NCBI RefSeq assembly: GCF_000633935.1 | Contig: NZ_KK214998.1 | Location: forward strand, 1,006,010-1,070,009 | Reading direction: 5' to 3' | Origin: Ectothiorhodospira haloalkaliphila ATCC 51935 | Lineage (GTDB): Bacteria; Pseudomonadota; Gammaproteobacteria; Ectothiorhodospirales; Ectothiorhodospiraceae | DNA: 64,000 nucleotides | Part shown: positions 41,327 to 50,054 of the stretch, in pieces | Layout of the letters: every line of letters begins with the position of its first letter | Numbering within the stretch: position 1 is the stretch's first letter | Translations under genes and position numbers: made by a program | The notes under the pieces: model-generated | What the model was told of the DNA's origin: nothing | Seen by the model: the letters and a program-made list of their open reading frames with translations, nothing else | Databases searched by the model: none

Positions 41327-43490
41327 AGGACTCACTCACCTCCCCGGCTTCCACCGCCGCCTGCAGGCGCTGGATCAGATCCCGCCAGGCCACCTGCCGC
41401 GTGAAACCGATCACCTCCACCCGCGGCAGACCCGCCCCCTGGATGATGTAATACCCCACACCATCCGGCGCGGGTGCCACGCCATCCATCTCGCAGACGT
41501 CCCCACGCAGCCGGCAGGACAGGCCCAGTTGCCGGTAGCCAAAGGAATCGAAGAAGCGCAGAAAGCCGGTACCCAGCATGCCACCGACACCACCGCCAAG
41601 GCCCACCAGATTATCCACCGCCCGCTGGCTGATGCGTCGCCGAAAGCGCTGATCCAGCGGCGTGTACAGAGCCGCGTCGAAGCGCACCGGCTCCCAATTC
41701 ACCAGGATCATGTCCCTTACATGGCCCCTCAGGCGCCCCTCGATGAGACCGAACTCGAAGGTGTTGGTGATGGACGCCAGATCCAGATTGTCCATCTCCA
41801 TGTCCGCCCAGAGCACCGGTGCCACGCCGAAGGGCTCCCGCAGACGCAGGTTGCCCACGCGGATCATGCCATCGAAGGCCTGGATCACCAGGCGCCCGCC
41901 GACGGTGAGCTCACCACCCTGATAGCGCACCCGGGGAATGCTGCCCGCCAGGGTTCCGGTGAACAGCGGACGGCCAACGCTGGCCGCCAGGCGTTCCATG
42001 GAGATGGGCATGACGCTGGCCTCGAAGGTCACCACCGGGTCATCGCTGCCCAGGCCCAGGGCCTCCAGACCGTGCATGCGCAACTCGCCATCGAGTATCG
42101 GAACCCGTGCCTCCTGCGTGAGCCGGACACCGTCCTGCTCCAGTTGCAATGCAACGCGGGTCATGCCCAGGGGGATGCGATAGAGGTGCCCACCCTCCAG
42201 GGAAACATGACTGACGGGCGCCGCCCCATCAGACTTCCAGATCAATCGCCCATCCAGACCATAGAGGCCCAAACGACCCTTGCGGTCGTCCGCGTCCACG
42301 CCGGAGAGGGTGAGGGCTGCCCGCTGCGGAGCGCCCTCGCGAATTTGCAGGCGCCCGGAGATCAGGCCGCCGGTCTCCAGGTCGTCCAGGACGGTGCCGT
42401 AGGCAAAGGGCTGCAGGAAGGCCTCGTAAACGGCCGGCAGCCTGGCCCGATCCACGTCCAGGGTGGCCTTCAGACTACCGGGCAGGTGCGCCGGATCCAG
42501 GCTCGCCTGCCCTGCCAGACGCAGATCCTCCCCCCAGGCGAGCGCCAGATCCTTCACGGACAGCCTGCCGTCATGCCAATCCACCCGGGTGCTGACGCGG
42601 ACCGGCTGTTCAGGCCCCACCTCCAGGAAGACCGGATCCACGTACAGGGCACCCTCATCCCAATCCAGGGCCAGCACCCCCTGCCAGGCCGAACCCTCCT
42701 GGCGCACATCCCATTGCAGGGACATGCCCAGGCCCTCCCCGGCCAGGGTACCTTCCGCGCCGGCGAAGGCACCGTCGCCCCAGACCACCCGGCCTTGAGT
42801 GGCCTGGATGCCATCCATCCCGCCCCGGCCCTTGAAGTCCAGCGCCAGATGACCTTCCATCCGGAAGCCCTCGGGCATCAGAACCTCCAGCGGCACCCCC
42901 ACCCTTTCTGCCAACCCGCGGACTTCCCGCAACGCCAGCCGCTGGCCCTGAGCACGCACCCCCCACTGCCCCGCGTCGTGCGTGACCGAGACGTCCATAC
43001 GCCCATCCGCCAGGGGGAGTTGCTTCAGCGTCAGCTCCAGGCGGCCATCAAATCCCAGATCCAGTTGCCCGGACACCTGGTTGAGGGTCAGCCAGGGATG
43101 ACGTCCAGAGAGCCGGATGGCGGGGCATTTCAGCCGTGTGGGCTCCAGACGCCCTCCGGGGCAAGTCACCTCCAAGGCCTTCGCCGAGCCCACCGGGTCC
43201 GGCAGGTGCAGATGATCCACGTGTAGACGAATCGCGTCCGCTCCGGTCGGGCCGGGCGCCAGCGTCATCTCCAGCGTGACACCCGTCATGGACCAGCCAT
43301 CGCCCTGCACATCGCCAATATCCAGCATCCACCGCCCCGAGGCCGACGATGCCATCAGCAGCAGGGTGATCAGCATCCAGGTTGGCAAGGCGAAACGGAG
43401 CAAGGTGGGCAGAATCCACACAGAAAATGGGTGATGGGGCCGCAGCCCACCAGTAAGCCCGAAAAACGGGTCAGTGCGGCGCCTGAACAC
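41325..43490 (-). CDS. YdbH-like AsmA-family intermembrane lipid transport protein
   Basis: Protein of 721 residues with one N-terminal membrane segment (about 28-50) and a long periplasmic beta-rich body, consistent with a lipid-conducting bridge of the AsmA/TamB class. The C-terminal 300 residues (VPLEVLMPEGF onward; WADMEMDNLDLASITNTFEF; GMLGTGFLRFFDSFGYRQLG) resemble the YdbH C-terminal domain. E. coli YdbH is longer, about 880 residues. The start at 43490 is uncertain. Its partner, the YdbL/YnbE-like lipoprotein, is separated by trhP. Confidence 0.72.
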   Translation of the reverse strand: MFRRRTDPFFGLTGGLRPHHPFSVWILPTLLRFALPTWMLITLLLMASSASGRWMLDIGDVQGDGWSMTGVTLEMTLAPGPTGADAIRLHVDHLHLPDPVGSAKALEVTCPGGRLEPTRLKCPAIRLSGRHPWLTLNQVSGQLDLGFDGRLELTLKQLPLADGRMDVSVTHDAGQWGVRAQGQRLALREVRGLAERVGVPLEVLMPEGFRMEGHLALDFKGRGGMDGIQATQGRVVWGDGAFAGAEGTLAGEGLGMSLQWDVRQEGSAWQGVLALDWDEGALYVDPVFLEVGPEQPVRVSTRVDWHDGRLSVKDLALAWGEDLRLAGQASLDPAHLPGSLKATLDVDRARLPAVYEAFLQPFAYGTVLDDLETGGLISGRLQIREGAPQRAALTLSGVDADDRKGRLGLYGLDGRLIWKSDGAAPVSHVSLEGGHLYRIPLGMTRVALQLEQDGVRLTQEARVPILDGELRMHGLEALGLGSDDPVVTFEASVMPISMERLAASVGRPLFTGTLAGSIPRVRYQGGELTVGGRLVIQAFDGMIRVGNLRLREPFGVAPVLWADMEMDNLDLASITNTFEFGLIEGRLRGHVRDMILVNWEPVRFDAALYTPLDQRFRRRISQRAVDNLVGLGGGVGGMLGTGFLRFFDSFGYRQLGLSCRLRGDVCEMDGVAPAPDGVGYYIIQGAGLPRVEVIGFTRQVAWRDLIQRLQAAVEAGEVSES

Positions 43491-43561
43491 TTGACATTAT
43501 GCACAAGGGGCCCGCGACGGGCACACCCTGCACGCTGATCCCGCCACCTTCAGTCAGACTT

Positions 43562-43707
43562 GAGAACACTCAAAATAAGCTCAATATATCAGACAGTTAC
43601 GATATTGATCAAAAAGTAATCAGTCTGAGAACAGGCCACGTGCCACGGGGGCTGGGAGCAGTTTCCGACACACCATCCACAGAGTTATCCACAGCTTTTG
43701 TGGATAA
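43562..43707. other. AT-rich stretch with paired DnaA boxes
   Basis: About 80 bp (43562-43640) are AT-rich in an otherwise GC-rich region. A perfect DnaA box TTATCCACA (43685-43693) and its inverted copy TGTGGATAA (43699-43707) follow, with a 7/9 match CCATCCACA at 43673-43681. This is the main content of the 324-bp gap before mtgA. It could be a DnaA-regulated promoter, a DnaA-titrating site or part of an origin. Confidence 0.5.
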
Positions 43708-43814
43708 TGGGAAATTCCCCTGTGATACACCGCATTTGCGTCGTCGAGGGCACGAAGCACTTCAGGTTTGGTCCACAAGTCCCAGGTCCGGGTCCTCGCC
43801 GCAAACGTGCCCGA

Positions 43815-45233
43815 ATGGCCTTCCGCTGTCACCTTGAACTTGAGATATTACGCCCTGTGAGACGCCGCCATTATCACAGACCCCGACGCTGGTCATTCCG
43901 GCGCTTCCTGATCCGCCTGACGGTGGGGGTTGTCCTGTTGCTGCTGGTTTCCACGACCCTGGTGGTGGGTGGACTGCGCTGGGTCGATCCGCCCACCACG
44001 GCCTTCATGGTGTTGCATGAGAATTCCAGCCGCGCCTCCGGGCACAAGGTGCCGGTGCGCCACGAATGGGTGCCCCGGGATCGCATCGCTCCCGAGGCGG
44101 CCTATGCGGTGATCGCCGCCGAGGACCAGAACTTCATGAATCACCGGGGCTTTGATTTCGGTTCCATCCGTGCGGCCCTTCGGGAATACCGGGAGGGAGG
44201 ACGACTCAGGGGCGCCAGCACCATCAGTCAGCAGGCGGCCAAGAACGTGTTCCTGTGGCCAGAGCGCAGTCTCCTGCGCAAGGGAGTGGAAGCTTATCTG
44301 ACCGTATTCATCGAGTGGCTCTGGCCCAAGCAGCGCATCCTGGAGGTGTATCTCAATGCTGCCCAGTTCGGGCCGAACATCTACGGGGTGGAGGCGGCCA
44401 GCCAGGCCTACTTCGACAAACCGGCCAGCCACCTCACCCAGTCGGAGGCGGCACGCCTGGCGGCAGTGCTGCCGGGCCCGGTGCGCCTGAGGGCCAATCG
44501 TCCATCCTCCTATGTACTGGAGCGGCAGGCCTGGATCGAGCGCCAGGTGCCACAATTGAAGAGGGCGGGTTATCTGGAGGGGGTATGGGCCTCACCCACG
44601 GGTGACCACACTGGGCAACCCCCTCTTTTCCCGCAGGATGGCGTGGCACTGAAACATCGCCTGACACCGGCTTCCGGTGATACGGTGCGTAAAGACCTGA
44701 CCAAACCCGGATTCTTCGCGAGCCAGGAGGGAATGATGACCACATTGATCGACCTGCATGCTGCCGATGAGTCAGCGCGGTGGCAGATCGTCAACGACGG
44801 TGTCATGGGGGGGCTGTCACGCAGCCGGTTCCAGATCAGCGAGGAGGGTGTGGCGGTCTTCACGGGGGAGATTTCCCTGGCCAACAACGGCGGCTTCGCC
44901 TCCGTGCGCCGGATACCCGATACCCTTGAGATGGGTCAGGCCCGTGGCATCCTGTTACGGGTGCGTGGCGACGGGCGCACCTACCAGTTGCGACTGCGCA
45001 CCGACACCGGGAACGATGCCATGGCCTACCGCCAGCACTTTGATACCACGGAGGGTGAATGGCGGGAGGTGGAACTGCCCTTCGACGGCTTCGAACCCGT
45101 GTTCCGTGGCCGAATCCTCTCCGATGCCCCGCCCCTGAAACCGGCCCAGGTGCGTCAACTGGGCTTCATGCTCGCCGACAAGGCCGCAGGGCCCTTCGTG
45201 CTGGAGATCGGGGCCGTGGCACTCATGGACTGA
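43815..45233 (+). CDS. mtgA: Monofunctional transglycosylase MtgA continuous with a CIA30-domain protein
   Basis: An open frame of 472 residues joins two unrelated domains. Residues about 25-45 are a membrane anchor. Residues 60-270 form a GT51 glycosyltransferase that polymerises lipid II: IAAEDQNFMNHRGFDF has the catalytic Glu, then GASTISQQAAKNVFLW and EVYLNAAQFGPNIYGVEAAS. After about 45 nondescript residues comes a CIA30 domain (310-470; WQIVNDGVMGGLSRSRF), a beta-sandwich fold. A strong ribosome site inside the frame (44725) could start the second protein on its own. The N-terminal start is uncertain; the frame is open from 43698. Confidence 0.78.
   Translation: MAFRCHLELEILRPVRRRHYHRPRRWSFRRFLIRLTVGVVLLLLVSTTLVVGGLRWVDPPTTAFMVLHENSSRASGHKVPVRHEWVPRDRIAPEAAYAVIAAEDQNFMNHRGFDFGSIRAALREYREGGRLRGASTISQQAAKNVFLWPERSLLRKGVEAYLTVFIEWLWPKQRILEVYLNAAQFGPNIYGVEAASQAYFDKPASHLTQSEAARLAAVLPGPVRLRANRPSSYVLERQAWIERQVPQLKRAGYLEGVWASPTGDHTGQPPLFPQDGVALKHRLTPASGDTVRKDLTKPGFFASQEGMMTTLIDLHAADESARWQIVNDGVMGGLSRSRFQISEEGVAVFTGEISLANNGGFASVRRIPDTLEMGQARGILLRVRGDGRTYQLRLRTDTGNDAMAYRQHFDTTEGEWREVELPFDGFEPVFRGRILSDAPPLKPAQVRQLGFMLADKAAGPFVLEIGAVALMD
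44725..44738 (+). promoter_or_regulatory. Internal ribosome site for the CIA30 part
   Basis: AGGAGG at 44725-44730 precedes two in-frame ATG codons, 44733 and 44736; the second is 5 nt downstream. Starting there yields a CIA30 protein of about 165 residues, the size of stand-alone members. Confidence 0.6.
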
Positions 45234-45248
45234 GTTCGCCCCGACGCA

Positions 45249-46334
45249 TCAGTCCAGAACGTCGTTCAGACTGACGCCAACCCCCACGGTATTCTGGTAC
45301 CAGTTGTAATCGATCAGACTCTCCCCGTAGCCGGAGAAGACCTGCACGTAGCCGCGCAGCGGACCGAGCACGGGAGGCGAAGTCCACGAGGCCGATAGCG
45401 CACCCCGACCCGTGGACGGGTTGCCCCGCAGCATGGCAGTGAAGCGGTGATCCCCATGGCGGTACGAAGCCGTCAGGTCCCCATAGCCGTAATAGTCGGT
45501 GATATCCGGATTATCGTCCCTTTGCTTGCCTTCCGGCACCCGATGCCATAGCCGCCCCACCAGGGCCAGGTCGTCCCGCTCCAGACCGACCCCCGCGTAC
45601 AACCGATCCCAACTGCGTGAAAGAATCTCGGACCGACCATTGGAATGGTGCAGGAAGCCCAGGTTGAGCACCTCCCAATCGAAACCGGCCAGGCGCAGAC
45701 CGGGGCGATAGCTGAGGATCAACTCGGGCGAATAGTTGGTCTCCCGGAAAGGACGTGACACGTCCTCGTTGTACACCTGCCACTGACTCTGCTGGGTGTA
45801 ACCCGCCCACACGCCCCAGCGACGGTCATGGGTGGTCCACAGGCGCGCCTTGAAACTGAACTGAAACTTGGACTCCACCGAGTCCAGATCCTGATCAGCC
45901 GCGGGATCGATCCCCGCCAGTGGCGCGAAGGGCCGGTCATTGGTGCGATCGGAGTATCGGGCCGGGAGGAAGTAATTGGGTTGATGCACCCGCAGCATGT
46001 GCGCATCGGAGTCGGGTGAGAATCCCCAGGTGCTGGCAAGCCGGGAAGTGGGACGCCCCTCCGCCGACTCACGGGCGGGCGGCTCGGGCGGCTCCGGCTC
46101 GGGTAATTCGATGGCGGTGAGCGCATCCGCGGCGGGGGCCGCATCCGTTTGCTCGCCGACCAGAGCGTCGTAACAGGCCAGGCGTTCATCATCCGCGTTG
46201 ATCCGCGCGCAGTCTTCCCACGTGATGGCCGCGCCCGACATCGGCCAGCAGGCGACGAACGCCAGCATCAACGGGGAGGGCCTGCAGAAGCGACGGTGCG
46301 TCAGCTGGAGCTTTACCAAGTGTGTGGGGGGCAT
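45249..46334 (-). CDS. pldA: Outer-membrane phospholipase A (PldA-like) with Asn-to-Asp change
   Basis: Outer-membrane phospholipase of 361 residues. An N-terminal signal sequence ends near residue 36, a Pro/Glu-rich linker follows (about 65-95), and then the 12-strand barrel. The active-site strand reads LHHSNGRSEILSRSWDRLY: the His and Ser of E. coli OmpLA (His142, Ser144) are present, but the Asn156 position is Asp. It would hydrolyse phospholipids that reach the outer leaflet. Convergent with mtgA, 15 bp away. Confidence 0.85.
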   Translation of the reverse strand: MPPTHLVKLQLTHRRFCRPSPLMLAFVACWPMSGAAITWEDCARINADDERLACYDALVGEQTDAAPAADALTAIELPEPEPPEPPARESAEGRPTSRLASTWGFSPDSDAHMLRVHQPNYFLPARYSDRTNDRPFAPLAGIDPAADQDLDSVESKFQFSFKARLWTTHDRRWGVWAGYTQQSQWQVYNEDVSRPFRETNYSPELILSYRPGLRLAGFDWEVLNLGFLHHSNGRSEILSRSWDRLYAGVGLERDDLALVGRLWHRVPEGKQRDDNPDITDYYGYGDLTASYRHGDHRFTAMLRGNPSTGRGALSASWTSPPVLGPLRGYVQVFSGYGESLIDYNWYQNTVGVGVSLNDVLD

Positions 46335-46459
46335 GCGGGGGGGCGATTTTTGGAGCGGCGATCAGGATACAGCATAGGTCAGCACGCCGTGCGAATGAAA
46401 GGCAGCCCCCGCAGGGATTCATCCAGGGCAACCGACAGCCCATTGCCACCGCCCCCCCT

Positions 46460-46548
46460 GGCACGAACCCCGCCCCCGTGGGAGCGGCGCGCCAGGTTCC
46501 ACTATCGTCTGCTGCTGTCCGGCACGAACCCCGCCCCCGTGGGAGCGG
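46460..46548. repeat. 28-bp direct repeat
   Basis: Bases 46460-46487 and 46521-46548 are identical, starting GGCACGAACCCCGCCC. The second copy runs into the left arm of the large palindrome. It lies in the 484-bp gap between pldA and choX, where no gene is seen. Confidence 0.85.
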
Positions 46549-46779
46549 CCCTCGGCCGCGAAGGGCTTTTCGAAAAGAACGCCGTGGCGTCCGGACCTCG
46601 GGGTGCCCGGATTCCTGTAAGCGGGCTCCAGCCGCAGGAAGCGGCTGCAGAGCCTACATGGATGTATTCACGGCGTCCCGCTGCAAGGGATCCGGGCACC
46701 CCGAGGTCCACTCCGCTCTCCGGCCTGGGTGCGAGGCCGACCGTCAGGCCCTTCGCGGCCGAGGGCCGCTCCCACGGGG
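46535..46779. repeat. 245-bp nested palindromic element (family B)
   Basis: Outer arms 46535-46566 and 46748-46779 are a perfect 32-bp inverted repeat. Inner arms 46593-46612 and 46690-46709 are a perfect 20-bp inverted repeat. The 77-bp centre shares 37 bp with the repeat at 31903. It resembles a non-autonomous mobile palindrome or a composite REP. No transposase is encoded. Confidence 0.85.
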
Positions 46780-46818
46780 AGACGCCGATCATAGGGAGTG
46801 GGTTCAGCCGAGCCGGGA

Positions 46819-47775
46819 TCAGCCGGCCACAGCCTCTTTCACCACCTCCAGTGCAGGACGACCCTGGCGGTCAGTCACGCCCTCGAGCCAGGGCTCCAGC
46901 GCCTCGGGGTTGTCACGCAGCCAGTCGCGGGCCGCCTGCTTGGGATCCACGTCCTGGTTCATGATCTGATCCATGAGGTGATTTTCCATCTCCAGGGTGA
47001 AGCTCAACTGCTTGAGGAACTGGCCCACATTGGGACAGCGGTCCACATAGCCGGTCTGCACATTGGTGTGCACGGTGGCGGCCCCGAAGTCCGGGCCAAA
47101 GAAATCCTCGCCGCCCTCCAGATAGGCAATATCGAAACGGGTGTTCATGGGGTGAGGTTCCCAGGCCAGGAATACTATCCAGTCGCCATTGCCGGTGCTG
47201 CGGCGCACCTCGCCCAGCATGCCCGCCTCGCTGGACTCCATCACCCGGAAGCGACTCAGGCCATAGGCATCCTGGTCGATCATGTCATGGATGATCTCGT
47301 TGCCGTCATTGCCCGACTCCAGGCCATAGATCCGTCCACCGAACTCCCGGCGGTGCTCAGCCAGGTCGGAAAAATGTGTCACGCCCGCATCGTGCACATA
47401 CTGGGGAACCGCCAGCGTGTATTTGGCGCCCGTGAGGTTGGTGGCAATGGTCTCCACCGTGCCCCGAGTCTCGTAGGGTTCGATGATGCTGGCCATGCTG
47501 GGCATCCAGTTGCCCAGAAAGACATCAAAATCATCATTGGCCAGACCACCATAAGCGATGGGCACCGACACGGTGAGGCTGGTGGTGTCGTAGCCCAAGG
47601 CCTCAAGGACCACACGGGCCGTGGCGGTGGTGGCCGTGATGTCAGTCCAGCCCACCTCGGCGAAGCGCACCTGGCCACAGGCCTCGGGTTCGTCGCTGCC
47701 TGCCAGGGTGGCAAACGGGGCAGCCAGCATGCAGATCGCCGCGCCGGCGGTCAGGATTCGGGGTAATGAAGCCAT
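46819..47775 (-). CDS. choX: Choline-binding periplasmic protein (ChoX-like)
   Basis: Periplasmic binding protein of 318 residues that would capture choline. A signal peptide runs to about residue 26. FAEVGWTDITATTATARVVL, VFLGNWMPSM and IVFLAWEPHPMN contain the aromatic and acidic contacts of the family. The ATG at 47775 gives a proper signal peptide; the ATG at 47823 would lie within the BetI-like operator. It diverges from betIBA. No ChoW permease or ChoV ATPase gene accompanies it. Confidence 0.85.
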   Translation of the reverse strand: MASLPRILTAGAAICMLAAPFATLAGSDEPEACGQVRFAEVGWTDITATTATARVVLEALGYDTTSLTVSVPIAYGGLANDDFDVFLGNWMPSMASIIEPYETRGTVETIATNLTGAKYTLAVPQYVHDAGVTHFSDLAEHRREFGGRIYGLESGNDGNEIIHDMIDQDAYGLSRFRVMESSEAGMLGEVRRSTGNGDWIVFLAWEPHPMNTRFDIAYLEGGEDFFGPDFGAATVHTNVQTGYVDRCPNVGQFLKQLSFTLEMENHLMDQIMNQDVDPKQAARDWLRDNPEALEPWLEGVTDRQGRPALEVVKEAVAG

Positions 47776-47811
47776 GAAAGGTTCTCTCCCATACAGTTGA
47801 TCGGATATTGA

Positions 47812-47850
47812 TTGAACGTTCATTCAAACACACATTGAACGCTCATTCAA
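47812..47850. promoter_or_regulatory. Two BetI-like operators between choX and betI
   Basis: TTGAACGTTCATTCAA (47812-47827) and TTGAACGCTCATTCAA (47835-47850) differ at one base and are 23 bp apart. The first contains the perfect palindrome TGAACGTTCA. Position between divergent choX and betI fits choline-responsive repression by BetI of both sides. Confidence 0.75.
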
Positions 47851-47893
47851 TTTTGGTTAGAGTGAAGGTCATATCCACGACCAGGGACAGAGC

Positions 47894-48484
47894 ATGCCTC
47901 ATCACGGATCACTCAACGGACGCCGCGAGCAACTCATCCGGGCCAATCTGACCGCCATCCACCAGTATGGACTGGCGGATGCCACCATTGCCCGCATTGC
48001 CCGACTGGCGGGGGTGTCCACCGGCATCATCAGCCATTACTTTGGCGGCAAGTCCGGGCTGATGGAGGCCACCATGCGCCACCTGCTGGCCGAACTGGGC
48101 CGGGCCGTCACGGAGCGCCGCCAGGGCCTGGACGCCGACGACGTGGAAGGGCATGTGGACGCCATCATCGACGGCAATTTCGACTCGACACAGACCAATC
48201 GGGCCGCCATGCGCACCTGGCTGGAGTTCTGGGCATCCAGTATGCACCAGCCTGCGCTGCAGCGACTGCAGCGGGTGAACGAACGGCGCCTATACTCGAA
48301 TTTGTGCCACCAGTTCCGCAAACGCCTGCCACCCACTCAGGCACGGGATGCGGCCCGCTCGGTGGCTGGCCTGATCGACGGCCTGTGGCTGCGGGGCGCG
48401 CTACACCCCGACGGCATCGACATCAACGGCTGCCGCCGCCTGGCGCGGGAAAACGCCCGCTTCTGGCTGGCCCAGACCCACTGA
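47894..48484 (+). CDS. betI: TetR-type choline-responsive repressor BetI
   Basis: TetR-family repressor of 196 residues. The N-terminal helix-turn-helix ([20 protein letters not shown], 30-49) is followed by a ligand domain with [20 protein letters not shown], as in BetI. It should repress bet genes until choline binds. Gap to betB is 20 bp. Confidence 0.93.
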   Translation: MPHHGSLNGRREQLIRANLTAIHQYGLADATIARIARLAGVSTGIISHYFGGKSGLMEATMRHLLAELGRAVTERRQGLDADDVEGHVDAIIDGNFDSTQTNRAAMRTWLEFWASSMHQPALQRLQRVNERRLYSNLCHQFRKRLPPTQARDAARSVAGLIDGLWLRGALHPDGIDINGCRRLARENARFWLAQTH

Positions 48485-48504
48485 CCCCACTCCGGAGCCC
48501 CCTC

Positions 48505-49983
48505 ATGCCACTACCCCAGATCGACCCGATTCAGGGCGGTTACATTCATGGCCGTCGGGTGACCGACCCCAGCGGCCCGTGTTTCGACACGGTCAACCCG
48601 GCCACGGGCCAGACCCTGGCCCGCGTGCAGAGCAGCGCCCCGGAGCAGGTGGATGCCGCCGTGCAATCGGCCCGTGAGGGCCAGCGGGTCTGGGCCGCCC
48701 TGAGCCCCATGGTACGGGGCCGGGTGCTGCGCCGGGCTGCGGACCTGCTGCGCGAGCGCAACGACGCGCTGGCAACCCTGGAGACCCTGGATACCGGCAA
48801 GCCCATCAGCGAGACCACCGCCGTGGACATCCAGACGGGCGCGGATGCCCTGGAGTACTTTGCCGGCGTGGCCATGGCGCTGGAGGGTGAACAGATCCCC
48901 CAGGGCGAGCAGGCCTTCATCTACACCCGCCGCGAGCCCCTGGGGGTCTGCGCGGGCATTGGCGCCTGGAACTATCCCCTGCAGATCGCCTGCTGGAAGG
49001 CGGCCCCCGCCCTGGCCGCCGGCAATGCCATGGTGTTCAAGCCCAGCGAGGTGACGCCACTCTCGGCCCTTGTGCTGGCGGAGATCCTCACCGAGGCCGG
49101 GCTGCCGGAGGGTGTATTCAATGTGGTGCAAGGAGATGCGGATACCGGGCGTGCCCTGACCGGTCACCCGGAGATTGCCAAGGTCTCGTTCACGGGTGAG
49201 GTGGAAACGGGCAAGGCGGTCACCGCCGATTCGGCCAGCAGCAATCTCAAGCAGGTGACCATGGAACTGGGGGGCAAGTCGCCGCTGATCATCTTTGCCG
49301 ACGCGGATCTGGAACAGGCGGTGAGCGCCGCCCTGATGGCCAATTTCTACAGCAGCGGCCAGATCTGCACCAACGGCACCCGGGTGTTCGTGGAATCGTC
49401 CGTACGCGAAGCGTTCGAGGCGCGCTTGCTCGAACGCATCGGGAAGATCCGTGCCGGGGATCCCCTGGACCCCGAGACCAATCTGGGTCCGCTGATCAGC
49501 CATGCCCATCGGGACCAGGTGATGGACCATATCGACCGGGCCCGTGCCGATGGTCTGAAACTGCTCATTGGGGGCGAGACCCTGTCGCCCGGCTCGGCGC
49601 CGGAAGGGGCCTTCGTGGCCCCCACAGTGTTTGCCGATTGCCCCGACGATCACCCCCTCGTGCGTCAGGAGGTGTTCGGACCGGTGATGGTGCTGCAATC
49701 CTTTGCCTCCGAGCAGGAGGTGATCCAGCGGGCCAACGACACGCGCTACGGCCTGGCGGCGGGGGTATTCAGCCGCGACCTGTCCCGGGCCCACCGGGTG
49801 ATCCATCAGTTGCAGGCGGGGATCTGCTGGATCAACACCTACAACCTGTCGCCGGTGGAGATGCCGGTGGGGGGTTACAAGCAATCGGGGCTTGGGCGGG
49901 AGAACGGGCTGGCGGCGCTGGAGCATTACACCCAGCGCAAGTCGGTGTACGTGGAACTGGGAGAGGTGCAGAGCGTGTTTTGA
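48505..49983 (+). CDS. betB: Betaine aldehyde dehydrogenase BetB
   Basis: NAD(P)-dependent dehydrogenase of 492 residues oxidising betaine aldehyde to glycine betaine. [14 protein letters not shown] has the general-base Glu and [15 protein letters not shown] the catalytic Cys. [11 protein letters not shown]-like [17 protein letters not shown] binds the cofactor. The ATG at 48505 follows GGAG. Confidence 0.95.
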   Translation: MPLPQIDPIQGGYIHGRRVTDPSGPCFDTVNPATGQTLARVQSSAPEQVDAAVQSAREGQRVWAALSPMVRGRVLRRAADLLRERNDALATLETLDTGKPISETTAVDIQTGADALEYFAGVAMALEGEQIPQGEQAFIYTRREPLGVCAGIGAWNYPLQIACWKAAPALAAGNAMVFKPSEVTPLSALVLAEILTEAGLPEGVFNVVQGDADTGRALTGHPEIAKVSFTGEVETGKAVTADSASSNLKQVTMELGGKSPLIIFADADLEQAVSAALMANFYSSGQICTNGTRVFVESSVREAFEARLLERIGKIRAGDPLDPETNLGPLISHAHRDQVMDHIDRARADGLKLLIGGETLSPGSAPEGAFVAPTVFADCPDDHPLVRQEVFGPVMVLQSFASEQEVIQRANDTRYGLAAGVFSRDLSRAHRVIHQLQAGICWINTYNLSPVEMPVGGYKQSGLGRENGLAALEHYTQRKSVYVELGEVQSVF

Positions 49984-50054
49984 CGGGGGGGGCTCCGCGT
50001 CCCTCACCCCCCATCTGTGCACCCCCAACCCATTCAACCAAGGGGCATTACCCC

